Positions 1 to 9,407 of a stretch of DNA of 22,766 nucleotides are shown here, one piece after another. Made by a program: the position numbers and the translations under genes. Every line of letters starts with the position of its first letter. The stretch's first letter is position 1. Below the pieces are notes generated by a model. That model was given only the letters and a program-made list of their open reading frames with translations. It had not been told where the DNA came from and made no database searches. Origin of the DNA: Zelonia costaricensis (Eukaryota; Euglenozoa; Kinetoplastea; Trypanosomatida; Trypanosomatidae); NCBI GenBank assembly GCA_030849075.1, contig JASAOO010003111.1, positions 1 through 22,766 of the forward strand, in the 5' to 3' direction.

Positions 1-1410
1 GGCGGCGGCGTTAGATGCGCTCCTGTACCGCTGGCCCGAAGCTTCTTTTCTTTTCTTTCCTTACTTTACCTAAACCTCCCTGCTTTGCGTTGCCGTCCTT
101 CTTCGCTTTCGTCTCGCCCCTTCGATTCCAGTTGGGGGGGGGGGGCCTTCGCTTTGTGTGTCGATGGCGCTGCGCGTGCCGCCACGCACGCACGCGAAGT
201 GCGCCGCGGAGAAAAGGGAGGGACGGCACGGGTGAGAAGGGAGACGCCAGCGGGGTTGCCGCGTAGGCGTGCGTGTCGGAGGGCGTCGAACACGTTGGGC
301 GGTGGCGATGGGGAAGAGGGGGAGGAGGGAGGGGGAAGCTCGTTGTTGAGAATTAGGGTGGAGGGGAGGGAGGGAAGTCGTGAAGCTGGGACCGTGCGAT
401 GCTACGAAGGAGGTAGCGGTGCCGCGACTGCTTCGACGCGGGGTAAGCGACGTCAGGAAGAGCCGATTTTGAACGGCGAGGAGAACAAGCTCGCGGGCAA
501 AGACGCGGTAGTGAAGAACTGGGAAGCAAGCGGGAAAGCGGATGTGTGCGAGTAGCTTGCGCTGGTGACTGAGAGTGGGCGGCCAACGAGCAAGACGAGG
601 AGAAACAACAGAAGCGAGTGTGGGGAAAGGGGAGGTGCGTGTGTGGGCACTGCGTACTGGCGCGCGTGGTGATGGGTGGTGGTGTCGATGATGGACGCAC
701 GATGGCTAAGGGGGTGGGGCTTTGCTTTACGAGGCCACGACGCGGTGATGCAAGAGAGTGAGGCAGTGAGAAGGGAGTGAGGAAAGGAAGTGTGGAAGAG
801 AGTGAGAAGGAGGAGACCCGGAAGGGCATTGCGCTGGCGCGAATCATCCTACAGGCACGCCACACCCGGTGTCTCTGGAAGCCGCACGGTGATGCTCGAG
901 GGGGAGGCCAATAAAAGGTGGAGACGGCTCCCAGTGTAAAGCAGCTGTAGCCGCGGGCCACTCCGTGAGTCTTCCACTACTGCCCATCCCCCCACAGCCA
1001 GCACGCGACCTGCACGCAGGAAAAGCAAAGAGGGCCGAGAGGGAGGGTGCACGTCGGTGCGGTGCTCGCCCTCTGCCCTTCGCGTGCCGCACAGAGAGCT
1101 GAGGCAGGAGGGGGGGAGGAGGGACTGCGTGACCCAGCGTGCCGCAGCACCGGGCCCCTCTCTTCCGCGAGACCGGCAGCGCGTTGACACAAGGCGTAGA
1201 AGAAAGCCCGAGCCCCCCCCCCTTTACCTGTCTGCTTTCTCCCCATCCGCGCTCTCCAGCCAGCACGTGGCCACTACGCTTCGCTCGCGCGCGTGTGTGC
1301 GTGTGTGTTTGTGTTTCCCCATACGTCTTTCTTTGCTTTTTTTTTCCTTCTCGGAGTGGTGATGCCTTATCGATTGTGTCGTTACGCGTCGCATTAGTTG
1401 GCAAGGCAGT

Positions 1411-1441
<31 letters not shown>

Positions 1442-1659
1442 CGTCTGTGTTACGGGGACCTGCCAGTCGCTTATTCTGCTTCCACAATTGTGAAAGAAAA
1501 CAAAAAAAAAACAGTGGAAGGCAGCGAGACACACCGACAGAGAGGGAGAGGGAGGGAGGAAGATGCGCACAAGGCGGCGGAGGCGGCGGAGAAGAAGGCA
1601 ACGAGCAGTACCGCGTGATGGAGGAGGTTGCACGCACGTTAGACCCGTCCTGTCCTTCT
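1..1659. other. Non-coding DNA downstream of BMS1
   Basis: I see no convincing gene here. Open frames on both strands encode only low-complexity Arg/Ser/Pro-rich or His/Thr-repeat peptides with no family resemblance. On the - strand this stretch should hold the BMS1 3' UTR, its polyadenylation site and the 5' flank of the next gene beyond position 1. It contains a G12 run (134-145), purine-rich stretches on the + strand (about 300-380 and 760-820), a C10 run (1213-1222), a short T run near 1337-1346, and a (GT)13 microsatellite (1415-1440). Confidence 0.7.
1415..1440. repeat. (GT)13 microsatellite
   Basis: Uninterrupted GT dinucleotide repeat of 26 bases. It reads as (CA)n in the predicted - strand transcript, about 220 bases downstream of the BMS1 stop codon, so it probably lies in the BMS1 3' UTR. 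Confidence 0.95.
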
Positions 1660-4600
1660 TCACTTCCGCGACTTGTGCTGCGTCCTGAACTCGCGCATGC
1701 GGGCCGTGTCCTTCTTCGCCTTCTTGAGTCCCTGCACGTACGCCTCCTGCTCCTTCGTTGCGTCCTTCGCAGAGCGCTCGCGCGCCCGCTTCTTCGCGGC
1801 CTCCTTCTTCTCCGTCATCGCATCCGCGCGGTCCGCGAAGGTGTCCAGCAGCGCCTGCCGCCGCTGCTCGCGCGGCTCGGGCGCCACCGTGGTGGCTCCC
1901 TTGATGCGCTCCTGCAGCGCCGTGCTCTTGCTGATCGGGATGAAGTCCTCCTTCATGTCGTACGGCAGCTGCATCTTGAGGTTGCGGGAAAGCAGGATCT
2001 TCTGCTTCGCCGCATCCTCGTCCTCCTCGGCAACCCGGTGGCGGCGCTTGATCTCCGTGTACTCGGAGTCGCCGTTGCGCGGCAGCGGCACGTTGTAGTC
2101 CAGCCGCAGCTCCCGCATCGTGCGCATGCCGACCCACTCCGGGTCGAGCAGGTTGCGCTGCATGGAGCAGTACCGCGGCGGCTCCACCGACTTCCAGGCC
2201 CGGATGAAGACGATGTCGGAAGGAAAGATCTTGTCCTCGAAGGTGGCCCGCACCAGGCCGTTCTTGCCCTTCAGGACGGACTTCACAATACCGCGGATGC
2301 CGGACACGGCCTTCACCTTCGCGCCGATGAACTTGGCCGCCTCCACATCGCTGCTGAACATCCCCTTGAGGAACGCGGTCGTCTTCTCCACCTTGGCCGG
2401 CGTGCCCGTCAGCTTCAGCTTCTTCACGATCGACGTGGACACGTCGTTGCCGATCGTGTAGCCCGTGCAGGGGATGCGGAAGGAAGCAACGCGCGGGTCG
2501 CGGACGGGGATGGCGAGGAAGCCGGTGTTTGGCGGTGCCACGGGGGCGTAGAACGCTGCGAGGCAGTGCATGTGCAGCGGCGTGTACTTGAGGTAGCGGC
2601 AGCGCCCGTTCGGGTCCTCGGTGGAGAAGATGGGCTGCGTCTGAAAGCGCCGCCAGCCCATGGAGAGCAGCAGCGGGTCCTGCGCCTTGAGGATTTTCGG
2701 GAACCAGCGGTGGCGCTTGATGCGGGCGTGCACGATGCGGAACTCGTCCTCGCCGGCGTTCACGCCACCCGCGATGAGGGGCACTGTTGGGTCAAACGAC
2801 TGCAGGAACTCAACTGGCACGTTCTCGACAACGAAGCGCACGTACAGGCCACTGAAGTAACCCACGAGGTGAATCTTCTGCTCCACGTCGTCGCCCACTT
2901 CATCGAGTGCCTCGTTAATCCTCTCCTTCTTCTCCTCCACCTGCCGAACCAGCTGGTGGTAGTAGCTGAAGGTGGTGTTCTTGCCGCCGTCAGCGTCACC
3001 GGTGTCGTAGTCGTCGTCGAAGGCCCGTTTCTTCGCCATCTTCTTCTGCAGCAGGCGCTCCTGCTCCGCCGTCAGCTCGCCACCGCCCTGCACCGCCGCC
3101 TCCGCATCCGCCTCCGCCGCCGCGTGGCGCTCCAGCTCAGGGTTGACGCGGCGCCGGTGCGCCCCGCGCGGCGGCCGACCCCCGGCGCCGCCGTCCGCGT
3201 CGTCGCCGTCGCGCTCGTACCGCGTGGCCTCGTCGAAGAAGGCGATGCCGGTCTCGCCGTCCAGTGCGGGCTTGCCAGCGGAGCGCCCACCAGGCCGACT
3301 CGTGCCCCCGTTGCGGGCGAGGAAGCTAGACACGAGGTCGTCCATCTCCTGACTCACCCCGCCGCCCAGACTGCTCGACCCCGCGCCACCCGCCACCTCG
3401 CCGCCTTCGCCGTCCCCATCGTCGTCGTCGAGGATGTTGAAGCCGTCGTACGCGTCCTCCTCCTCGTCCGCGGCGGCGCCGTAGCGGCCGCCGTTGCCGC
3501 TGCGGTTGCGGCTGCTGCCCGCGGCGTACCCGATCGAGGCCAGCGCGTTCGTCTTCTTGAGAGCCGCGGCGCCGGGCCGCTGCGCCCCACCGCGCACATC
3601 CACGCCGAGGCCGCCGTCACCGTCGTTGACCTCTCCGTCGTGGTCGCCGCCATCGCTGTCGCTGCCGTCCTCCCCCCCGTCCTCGTCGGAGTCCGCGGCG
3701 TGGGCTGCACGGCCGTGGCCGCGGCGTGGCCCATCGCGCGTCATGGGCAGCTCCCCACGTGCCTCCTTCTCGAACTCGTCATCGCTGCTGGCGTAGCCCT
3801 TGCTGTTCTCATCCCCGCCGTCGCCCTCCGCCTCGGCCTCACCGGCACCGTCCTCCTCCTCCCCAGCCTCCCAGTTGCCGGTGACGCACAGGTCCTTCAG
3901 CGAGCGCAGCAGCGACGGGTCGCTCCAGTCGTGCCGCACCACGTTAAGGCGAATAGCGTCCGCGTCGTTCAGCAGCCGCGGCGCCAGCGCGGGCGCACCC
4001 TCGTCGCCCTCTTCGCCCTCCCCCTCCGCGTCGTCGTCGCCATCGCCGGCGCCCTCTCCAGCGGCACCGAAGTCGGACAGCTGCGGCGCACGCCTGTGGG
4101 GCGGCCCGTCCGCGTCGCTGTCGGAGTCGAGCACCACGTCACCGCGCGCGCCGTCCTCGCTCCAGTCATCATCATCATCCTCATCCCCGTCATCGCCGTC
4201 CGAGGGCATCCGCACCTCCTCCATGTCCAGCTCCATCGTCTCCTCATCGCGGAAGTTCATTGGCCGGCGCTGACGCGGCGGTGCAGCCACCCGCAGCTGC
4301 GTCCGCGCCGCATCCATGGGCCGGGCGTTCTGCAGCTCGCGCAGAAGCTGAAGACCCTCGCCGCTGCGCTCGATGGCGCCCTTCTCGGCATCCTCCTGGA
4401 TGTAGATGGCGTCGTCGTCGTAGCTGATGCCGCCGACGTCGCAGTACGGCGCGTAGAGCTTTTTCTGCTTGAGGCTGAGGTGCCGCATGCGGTGGTTACC
4501 GCCCTCCTTGCTGTCCCCAGAGAACTTGTCCAGCTGGCACGGGTCCGGCTGGTGCGAGAGGTGCGACACGGGAAAGTCGCCGAGGCCGGGGACGTGCACC

Positions 4601-5499
4601 AGCTGCCCGGGCTTCATCGGCTTGCCGCGCGCGTAGCCGTAGAAGGCGACGGTGCGGCTGTGCAGCGGGGCGGCGGCGACGACGTCGGGGTCGGTGATGT
4701 CCTCCATGCGATCCATCACCACGCAGCTGTGCGTGTTGCGCCATGCCTGTATCTTCGGCTCCACGCAGATGAGCAGCCGGTGCAGGTTCAGCACATCCGT
4801 GGGCCGGTACATCCCCCGCACCATCGGGGAAAGGCAGATCAGCTTCGCCCCCGCAGCGACCTCGTGCCAGAAGCGATGGCGCAGGAACTTCTTCCGCTTC
4901 TTGAGCGCCTTGCCGGTCTTGAGGCTGTCCAGGTGCGACACCACGCCAAACATCTTCGGGAAGCCGTGCACCTGCGCGATGTTCAGAAACTCAAACGTCT
5001 CCATCTCAAAGCCGTAGCTGCCGTCCACCATGAGCAGCACGAGATCAGCCACCTTAGCCACGTCGCACATGGCCGCCAGCGTGTTCGGGCACTCCATGAA
5101 GGTGATGCGGCGGGAGCGGCCAGCGATGACCGTGATGGGGCCGCGCACCGAGGTGAGGTTGCGGTTGGAGTAGAACTTCACCATCGAGCGGATCAGCGTC
5201 GTCTTGCCAACCCCGGGCGGACCCACAACCGCGACGAGCAGCGGCGGCTCGGCAACCACATGGCGCAGCGTCTTGTCCAGCGTTGGCACGCTCAGCGCCG
5301 TCTCCTTCTTCTCGATGGAGCGGTAGAACTTCTGGGCCTTGCGGCTGCCCGAGGCGGGGCCCTGGAACGCCTTCACATTGCTCCCCCGATTCTGCTCGAG
5401 GTCGATGCCCGCACGGCGCTTCCGCAGGGCGTCCTTCTTCGCCGCCTTGTTGCCCACCGTCTTGCTCTTGTGCGACTTGTTCCTCTGTGGCTCGTCCAT
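1660..5499 (-). CDS. BMS1: Ribosome biogenesis GTPase BMS1
   Basis: 1279 residues, slightly longer than yeast Bms1. In the family, this nucleolar GTPase works in the U3 snoRNP/SSU processome, binds Rcl1 and is needed for early 18S pre-rRNA processing. A basic Lys-rich N-terminus (1-30) is followed by the G domain: P-loop GPPGVGKT at 93-100, a family-typical IECP-like motif in place of the usual G3 (MECP, 135-138), and SHLD (188-191) in place of NKxD. The stretch VDGSYGFEMETFEFLNIAQV (159-178) is strongly BMS1-like. From about 418 to 760 the protein is a long Asp/Glu/Gly-rich linker. The C-terminal third has the conserved RIBIOP_C region, with TGYTIGNDVSTSIVKKLKL and the KIFPSDIVFIRAWKSVEPPR segment, and then a basic tail. 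The ATG at 5497-5499 is first in frame; the stop is TGA. No break is seen. The gene uses no TTA, CTA or TCA codon, since the complementary frame is open throughout. Confidence 0.97.
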   Translation of the reverse strand: MDEPQRNKSHKSKTVGNKAAKKDALRKRRAGIDLEQNRGSNVKAFQGPASGSRKAQKFYRSIEKKETALSVPTLDKTLRHVVAEPPLLVAVVGPPGVGKTTLIRSMVKFYSNRNLTSVRGPITVIAGRSRRITFMECPNTLAAMCDVAKVADLVLLMVDGSYGFEMETFEFLNIAQVHGFPKMFGVVSHLDSLKTGKALKKRKKFLRHRFWHEVAAGAKLICLSPMVRGMYRPTDVLNLHRLLICVEPKIQAWRNTHSCVVMDRMEDITDPDVVAAAPLHSRTVAFYGYARGKPMKPGQLVHVPGLGDFPVSHLSHQPDPCQLDKFSGDSKEGGNHRMRHLSLKQKKLYAPYCDVGGISYDDDAIYIQEDAEKGAIERSGEGLQLLRELQNARPMDAARTQLRVAAPPRQRRPMNFRDEETMELDMEEVRMPSDGDDGDEDDDDDWSEDGARGDVVLDSDSDADGPPHRRAPQLSDFGAAGEGAGDGDDDAEGEGEEGDEGAPALAPRLLNDADAIRLNVVRHDWSDPSLLRSLKDLCVTGNWEAGEEEDGAGEAEAEGDGGDENSKGYASSDDEFEKEARGELPMTRDGPRRGHGRAAHAADSDEDGGEDGSDSDGGDHDGEVNDGDGGLGVDVRGGAQRPGAAALKKTNALASIGYAAGSSRNRSGNGGRYGAAADEEEDAYDGFNILDDDDGDGEGGEVAGGAGSSSLGGGVSQEMDDLVSSFLARNGGTSRPGGRSAGKPALDGETGIAFFDEATRYERDGDDADGGAGGRPPRGAHRRRVNPELERHAAAEADAEAAVQGGGELTAEQERLLQKKMAKKRAFDDDYDTGDADGGKNTTFSYYHQLVRQVEEKKERINEALDEVGDDVEQKIHLVGYFSGLYVRFVVENVPVEFLQSFDPTVPLIAGGVNAGEDEFRIVHARIKRHRWFPKILKAQDPLLLSMGWRRFQTQPIFSTEDPNGRCRYLKYTPLHMHCLAAFYAPVAPPNTGFLAIPVRDPRVASFRIPCTGYTIGNDVSTSIVKKLKLTGTPAKVEKTTAFLKGMFSSDVEAAKFIGAKVKAVSGIRGIVKSVLKGKNGLVRATFEDKIFPSDIVFIRAWKSVEPPRYCSMQRNLLDPEWVGMRTMRELRLDYNVPLPRNGDSEYTEIKRRHRVAEEDEDAAKQKILLSRNLKMQLPYDMKEDFIPISKSTALQERIKGATTVAPEPREQRRQALLDTFADRADAMTEKKEAAKKRARERSAKDATKEQEAYVQGLKKAKKDTARMREFRTQHKSRK

Positions 5500-5513
5500 G
5501 ATGAGCAGCAGGA

Positions 5514-5533
5514 TGTGTGTGTGTGTGTGTGTG
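5514..5533. repeat. (TG)10 microsatellite in BMS1 5' leader
   Basis: Ten TG units ending 14 bases upstream of the BMS1 ATG. In the - strand mRNA this is a (CA)10 element immediately before the start codon. Confidence 0.95.
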
Positions 5534-5600
5534 ATTGTTGCTGCCTTGAGCAGACGAGTGAGGGAGGCGAGAACGACACCCTGGGACGCAGAGGACGCGC

Positions 5601-5624
5601 CTGCTCAGAGAGGAAGGGAAAGAG
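5601..5624 (-). promoter_or_regulatory. Candidate trans-splice acceptor for BMS1
   Basis: On the - strand, a pyrimidine tract (complement of 5607-5624, CTCTTTCCCTTCCTCTCT) is followed directly by GAG and CAG. The acceptor dinucleotides would lie at 5604-5605 or 5601-5602 and give a 5' UTR of about 100 bases that includes the (CA)10 repeat. Weaker alternatives are the AGs at 5545-5546 and 5541-5542. This is inferred from the known polypyrimidine-AG rule. Confidence 0.4.
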
Positions 5625-5707
5625 TTCCTCGTGCGACGCAGCGAGCGTCACCGCCTTTTTGGCGTTTGCTTTGTGGTGGCGGCTGCTAAAGAGTCTGCAC
5701 AGCTATC

Positions 5708-5727
5708 GTGTGTGTGTGTGTGTGTGT
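5708..5727. repeat. (GT)10 microsatellite
   Basis: Twenty bases of alternating GT, upstream of the predicted BMS1 acceptor, so probably in intergenic or 3' UTR sequence of the acyltransferase gene. Confidence 0.95.
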
Positions 5728-6354
5728 TCATGTGGGTGCGTCGTTGACGTGGGGGTTCAACGTTGATGTTGCGTAGGAGCAAGCAGTAAGAACGGCGAAG
5801 GAAGCTGGTCGATAGAAAAGTTGGCAGGGAAAGCGCGGGATTGGCGCAGTTAGACACTCGCGCTGCCCACACACACATACACACACACGCATACACCGCC
5901 CTCACGAACATCACAGGTCACATAGTGCGTATCAATTGCCTCATCGCCACATACAACACAAGGAAGGAAGGAAGGTCACGTTCCTTTCCCGGAGTGGGCG
6001 GGCAGTGGTGCGAGTGCGTGCAGGCGAGACGTCACACGCTCCCTTCGCCCTCGTCGCAGCTTCACACGAGTTCAGCCGCTGGGAAAGACAAGGCAAGGCG
6101 GTGCACGATGTTGTCTGCTATCACGATGCGGCGACGTGTTCAGCGCTCGTAGTTCGAGCGACCAAAACGCGAGTTGATCCTCTTCTCCGCCACGAAGTCT
6201 TCCCCGACCTCTCTTGCGTTGTGCGCTTCAGTTTCCTGTCGACTAAGTGGAGCAGCCCAAGCGCGCACAGAGCAGCGAGCCAGAAAGCCGGGAGCTTTGA
6301 GGTTTTAGAGCACACGTGCCAGGATCGGTGCGACGGGCAGACAGAAGACATGCC

Positions 6355-6378
6355 ACATACACACACACACACGCACAC
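6355..6378. repeat. (AC)n microsatellite
   Basis: AC-repeat with one interruption (ACGCAC near its end). It lies about 360 bases downstream of the acyltransferase stop codon. Confidence 0.9.
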
Positions 6379-6521
6379 AGGCATTTACCCACTTACACAC
6401 ACATCAGCACCCCCTCCTCCGCTCACCGAAGGGGATAGAGGAGGGGGGAGTGTGAGAAGTGAGGAGAGTACGTGCAGGAAGCGGGGGCGGGGCGTGTCGA
6501 CCTCCAACGCCCTCCTCGACA

Positions 6522-6552
6522 AACACACACGCACGCACGCACAGACACACAC
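6522..6552. repeat. CA/GCAC-rich simple repeat
   Basis: Mixed CA and GCAC tandem units (CACACACGCACGCACGCACA type), about 180 bases downstream of the acyltransferase stop and likely in its 3' UTR. Confidence 0.85.
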
Positions 6553-6732
6553 GGCAACGAATCCAACAAGCAGCGCGGCAGCACGGCACGTGCCGCAGTG
6601 CAGCACAGCGGGTGGGGGAGGGGAGGGGAGGAGGGGGACTCGTGGGCGACGCAGTTGGCGTCGACGTGAGCGAAAGGGGGTCACAGAGCACAAGGGAAAG
6701 GAGAGAAAAAGGAACGCGACTGTGCACGCGCC

Positions 6733-8118
6733 TCACATGCAGGTGACCGTCACCCCCGTCCCAAGCTCGCGCTCCTGCGTCTTGGTGGCGCACTTCTTGA
6801 CAAACTCGTCGTCGAAGAGAGGCGGTGCCACGCGGCGCTGCAGCAGGTGATAGTAGAGGTTCATGAGCGCGCCGCGGCTGAACGGGTTGCGCTTCTGGGC
6901 GTAGACGTGCTGGAGCCGCTCCCGCGTCGTCGTCTCTAGCACAACGGACATCCACATCCCCGCTGCCGTCGCGGAAAGGAAGCCGGAGAACATGCCAAGC
7001 GGCACAATCATCGCCGCGCACGCCAGCATCTGCGGAATGGTGGTGATCATAGCGGAGTGGTTCCACAGCGCGCAGATGCCGACGAGCGTCGGCACCACGC
7101 ACGCCATTGCCGCGACGGCCACGAAGCACGTGAAGAGCTCTAGCCGCCGCCGCCCCACGCAGACACCGACGACGCTGCAGTGGTGGTCGTGGTCGTAGCA
7201 GCACAGGCCGCAGATGTAGCAGTGCGCCGCCCGAAGCGGGCGGTGCATGTTGCAGGTCGAGCACCACTTCCGCTCCATCGGCACCCCGTCCACCGTCTCC
7301 CACAAACTATCGCGCTGGTTCTTCTCAATGTCACGCAGCGTCAAGTCGCCGCTCGCCGCGGCGGCCCCGGTGCCGCTGGCGGCGTCCTCGTCAATATACG
7401 CCGGCCTCACGTAGCCGGGGTCGCTATACGCGAGGCGGAAGAGCATGCTGTAGAAGAGGAAGACGAGCACCCACTCCAGGTAGTAGTAGCTCCAGATCCA
7501 CACCAGCTCCATGTGGGCGCAGAACCAGTTGAAGATGACGAAGGAGATGAAGGTGAAGGTGCAGGGCGCCGCATACGACGTCGTGGAGCGTGGGGCGCAG
7601 ATGTTGACGTTGCCGACGAAGGGAATGCGCTTGCGGAAGATGCGCACGTGCCCGATCTTTGCATACGGCTTATTGCCGAAGACAAGATACTCGATCGCGT
7701 ACGTGACGGGGAAGAAGAAGTAGAACTTCTCGGAGAGCGCCTGGTTGCGCTGGGCGGAGAAGGCCTGCCGCGTCTCGCCGGACATCTGCGCCGGCATCAC
7801 CTTGCGCTTCTCCGCCTCCACGTTGTGCACGAGCTGGTCCACCTGCGCGCTGGCCGACATGCCGGTGGACGGCTCCACGTCTGCGGCGTAGAGCACCACC
7901 GCCTCGCGCGCTGCGATGGTGCCCGCCTCGAAGACGCCGGTGTCGGTGTCTGGCAGCGTCTCGGTGGGATTTCGCAGATCGACCATGGCACCGCAGGTGG
8001 GGCACCGCGCGCCGTACATCTTATCGCTGGTGCACTGGAAGTCCATGGGGTTGCAGCACACGGGGCACACCACGCCGTACGTCGTGCCCGCGGCGGGGCG
8101 GTGCGTCGAGAGCGACAT
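6733..8118 (-). CDS. DHHC-type protein S-acyltransferase (divergent core)
   Basis: 461 residues. The family transfers palmitoyl or other acyl groups from acyl-CoA to cysteines of membrane-associated proteins via an acyl-cysteine intermediate. The N-terminus carries a CxxC...CxxC zinc-ribbon-like pair (C18/C21, C39/C42). Four membrane segments fit the family layout: about 183-203, 205-229, 328-350 and 362-390. The DPG motif is at 233-235, the Cys-rich domain with zinc ligands at 286-314, DHHC at 311-314 (catalytic Cys314) and TTRE (TTxE) at 397-400. The part after DHHC is unusual: SVVGVCVGRRR instead of the common PWVGNCVGRRN, so the W and both N positions are replaced. The first ATG in frame is at 8116-8118; the open frame extends upstream only from a TTG. 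The stop is TGA. Substrates and membrane location cannot be read from sequence. Confidence 0.95.
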   Translation of the reverse strand: MSLSTHRPAAGTTYGVVCPVCCNPMDFQCTSDKMYGARCPTCGAMVDLRNPTETLPDTDTGVFEAGTIAAREAVVLYAADVEPSTGMSASAQVDQLVHNVEAEKRKVMPAQMSGETRQAFSAQRNQALSEKFYFFFPVTYAIEYLVFGNKPYAKIGHVRIFRKRIPFVGNVNICAPRSTTSYAAPCTFTFISFVIFNWFCAHMELVWIWSYYYLEWVLVFLFYSMLFRLAYSDPGYVRPAYIDEDAASGTGAAAASGDLTLRDIEKNQRDSLWETVDGVPMERKWCSTCNMHRPLRAAHCYICGLCCYDHDHHCSVVGVCVGRRRLELFTCFVAVAAMACVVPTLVGICALWNHSAMITTIPQMLACAAMIVPLGMFSGFLSATAAGMWMSVVLETTTRERLQHVYAQKRNPFSRGALMNLYYHLLQRRVAPPLFDDEFVKKCATKTQERELGTGVTVTCM

Positions 8119-8250
8119 GTCTAGCGAAGCTGCTCGGAACACTTGTATGTGTGCTGGTGCGTGTGTGCGATGGCCACCAAGCCCTTCCGGCGCGGTGTAT
8201 GAGGGCCGTCGGCGCGCGGATGTGTCCAAGTGTGGATGCAGCGTTGTATT

Positions 8251-8273
8251 TGTGTGTGTGTGTGTGTGTGTGT
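8251..8273. repeat. (TG)11 microsatellite in acyltransferase 5' leader
   Basis: Uninterrupted TG repeat. It is (CA)n in the transcript, about 130 bases upstream of the acyltransferase ATG and inside the predicted 5' UTR. Confidence 0.95.
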
Positions 8274-8442
8274 CACCGACCGACCTTTATCAAGTAAAAC
8301 CCCAACCAATGCACGCCGACTCGACAGGGCGCTGGAGCAGAGAGCAAAAAGCGTTGATGGGGCCGAGCAAGCAAGTTCGAAGAGCGCACACACACGCGAC
8401 AGAGAAGACCGAAATGGCGTACAACGGAGACAAGTGTGACGG

Positions 8443-8460
8443 CTGAGGTGGAAGGGGAGG
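8443..8460 (-). promoter_or_regulatory. Candidate trans-splice acceptor for acyltransferase
   Basis: The complement of 8445-8460 is a pyrimidine tract (CCTCCCCTTCCACCTC) running straight into AG at 8443-8444, which would give a 5' UTR of about 324 bases. A second candidate is the AG at 8332-8333 behind CTTTTTGCTCTCTGCTCC (complement of 8334-8351), giving about 213 bases. Inferred from the polypyrimidine-AG rule. Confidence 0.4.
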
Positions 8461-8505
8461 CCAGAAATGTGCCACGCCGACAGACGCGCGGCGCAGCGAT
8501 CCACC

Positions 8506-8523
8506 AGAGAGAGAGAGAGAGAG
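8506..8523. repeat. (AG)9 microsatellite
   Basis: Nine AG units on the + strand, a CT-rich tract in the transcript. It lies about 60 bases upstream of the preferred acceptor and could also support splicing. Confidence 0.9.
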
Positions 8524-9167
8524 CTTGTGAAGGCAAAAAGTGGTGCACAAGCGAGGGCGGTTGATGGGGCGGATGGAGGGCTGATGTGCGCCTGCGTTGC
8601 ACTTTGTATGCGTGAAAGAGGGGGGGGCACCGGGAAGGCAGACCAAGAGAAGCGGTCCACCGTAAATGATGAGCCTAACCCACACACTGGCGTCTGCGAG
8701 GCACGCCCCACGTGGCAGAGAAGAATCAAGGTGAAGCGAGCGAGGAGGAAGGGAAAAGAAGGCTCGACAAAATAGAATGTGTGAGTTCGATGGAGGAAAG
8801 CAGGTCGAGGAGGCGGATCAAGTGCGGTGTGACTCGATCAGAAGTGGGATGGGTGGCGCCGGTTCAGTCTAGGCCCTATTAAGAAGTTTGGTGGACTCTA
8901 TCGCAGTTTTGCTTTGCGAGGTGTGAAGTGAGGAAAGGGGTCGAGGGGGGTGAGCCGATGATCGACCGTTTGTACTTGTGTGGAGGTTGTGAAGGGAAAC
9001 AGGGGCAGCTGATCAAAGCTGCGCGTTGACAACGAAAACAAGACGCAACGCCAAAAAAAAAGGGAGGAGGTGAAGAGGTCGGAGTCGATTGGAAGACAGA
9101 GGAGAGCGGGAAGGAGGTCACTTGGCTGCCACAGTGGCAAACGCACGACGGCACGCCCTTGCTTCGT

Positions 9168-9194
9168 CCCCTTGCCCTCGCCACCCCCACCCCC
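9168..9194 (-). other. G-quadruplex motif on transcript strand
   Basis: On the - strand there are four G runs, the complements of C runs at 9168-9171, 9175-9177, 9184-9188 and 9190-9194. The loops are 3, 6 and 1 bases, which meets the standard G3+N1-7 pattern. It would be present in RNA transcribed right to left through the gap. Folding is not shown by sequence alone. Confidence 0.65.
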
Positions 9195-9407
9195 ATTCTT
9201 TTCTTTTTTCTATTCCCGCCCCATGCATGAGGAGCCGCCAATCTGCGCAGCCTGAGCCGCTCCGCGACGCACAACACGGAGACGAAGGCTATGTGCATTT
9301 GGATGTGTCAAGGCAAGCGCCTTCGCGCTGAGTTGCGCAGTGCGGTCACTCGTCGTCAGAGCTCGCTCGTCGTTGCCCAATCTTCTTGCTTTGTTGGCTT
9401 CGATCCA

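Larger units (their letters stand above)
5500..6732. other. Intergenic region between acyltransferase and BMS1
   Basis: No gene is recognised. On the transcribed strand it should carry the 3' UTR of the DHHC gene, then the BMS1 splice signals and 5' UTR. It is rich in dinucleotide repeats at 5514-5533, 5708-5727, about 5868-5894, 6355-6378 and 6522-6552. A three-copy GGAA run occurs near 5961-5973. Confidence 0.75.

Noticed and set aside
301..380. G-quadruplex motifs on the + strand
   Set aside because: G-rich runs on this strand are common across the window and are pyrimidine tracts in the RNA, so they are expected from splice-signal and skew composition and were not listed individually.
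353..1404. - strand frames of about 190-200 codons in the left flank
   Set aside because: Composition follows purine/pyrimidine skew and repeats, and there is no domain; treated as BMS1 3' flank.
1417..5766. Very long + strand open frame as a protein-coding gene
   Set aside because: It is the codon-aligned antisense of BMS1, which has clear family motifs. Its translation is Leu/Arg/Val/His-rich with no recognisable domain, and it starts inside a (GT)n repeat.
7180..8124. + strand frame opposite the DHHC gene
   Set aside because: Antisense shadow in the aligned frame; the - strand gene has a complete set of DHHC motifs.
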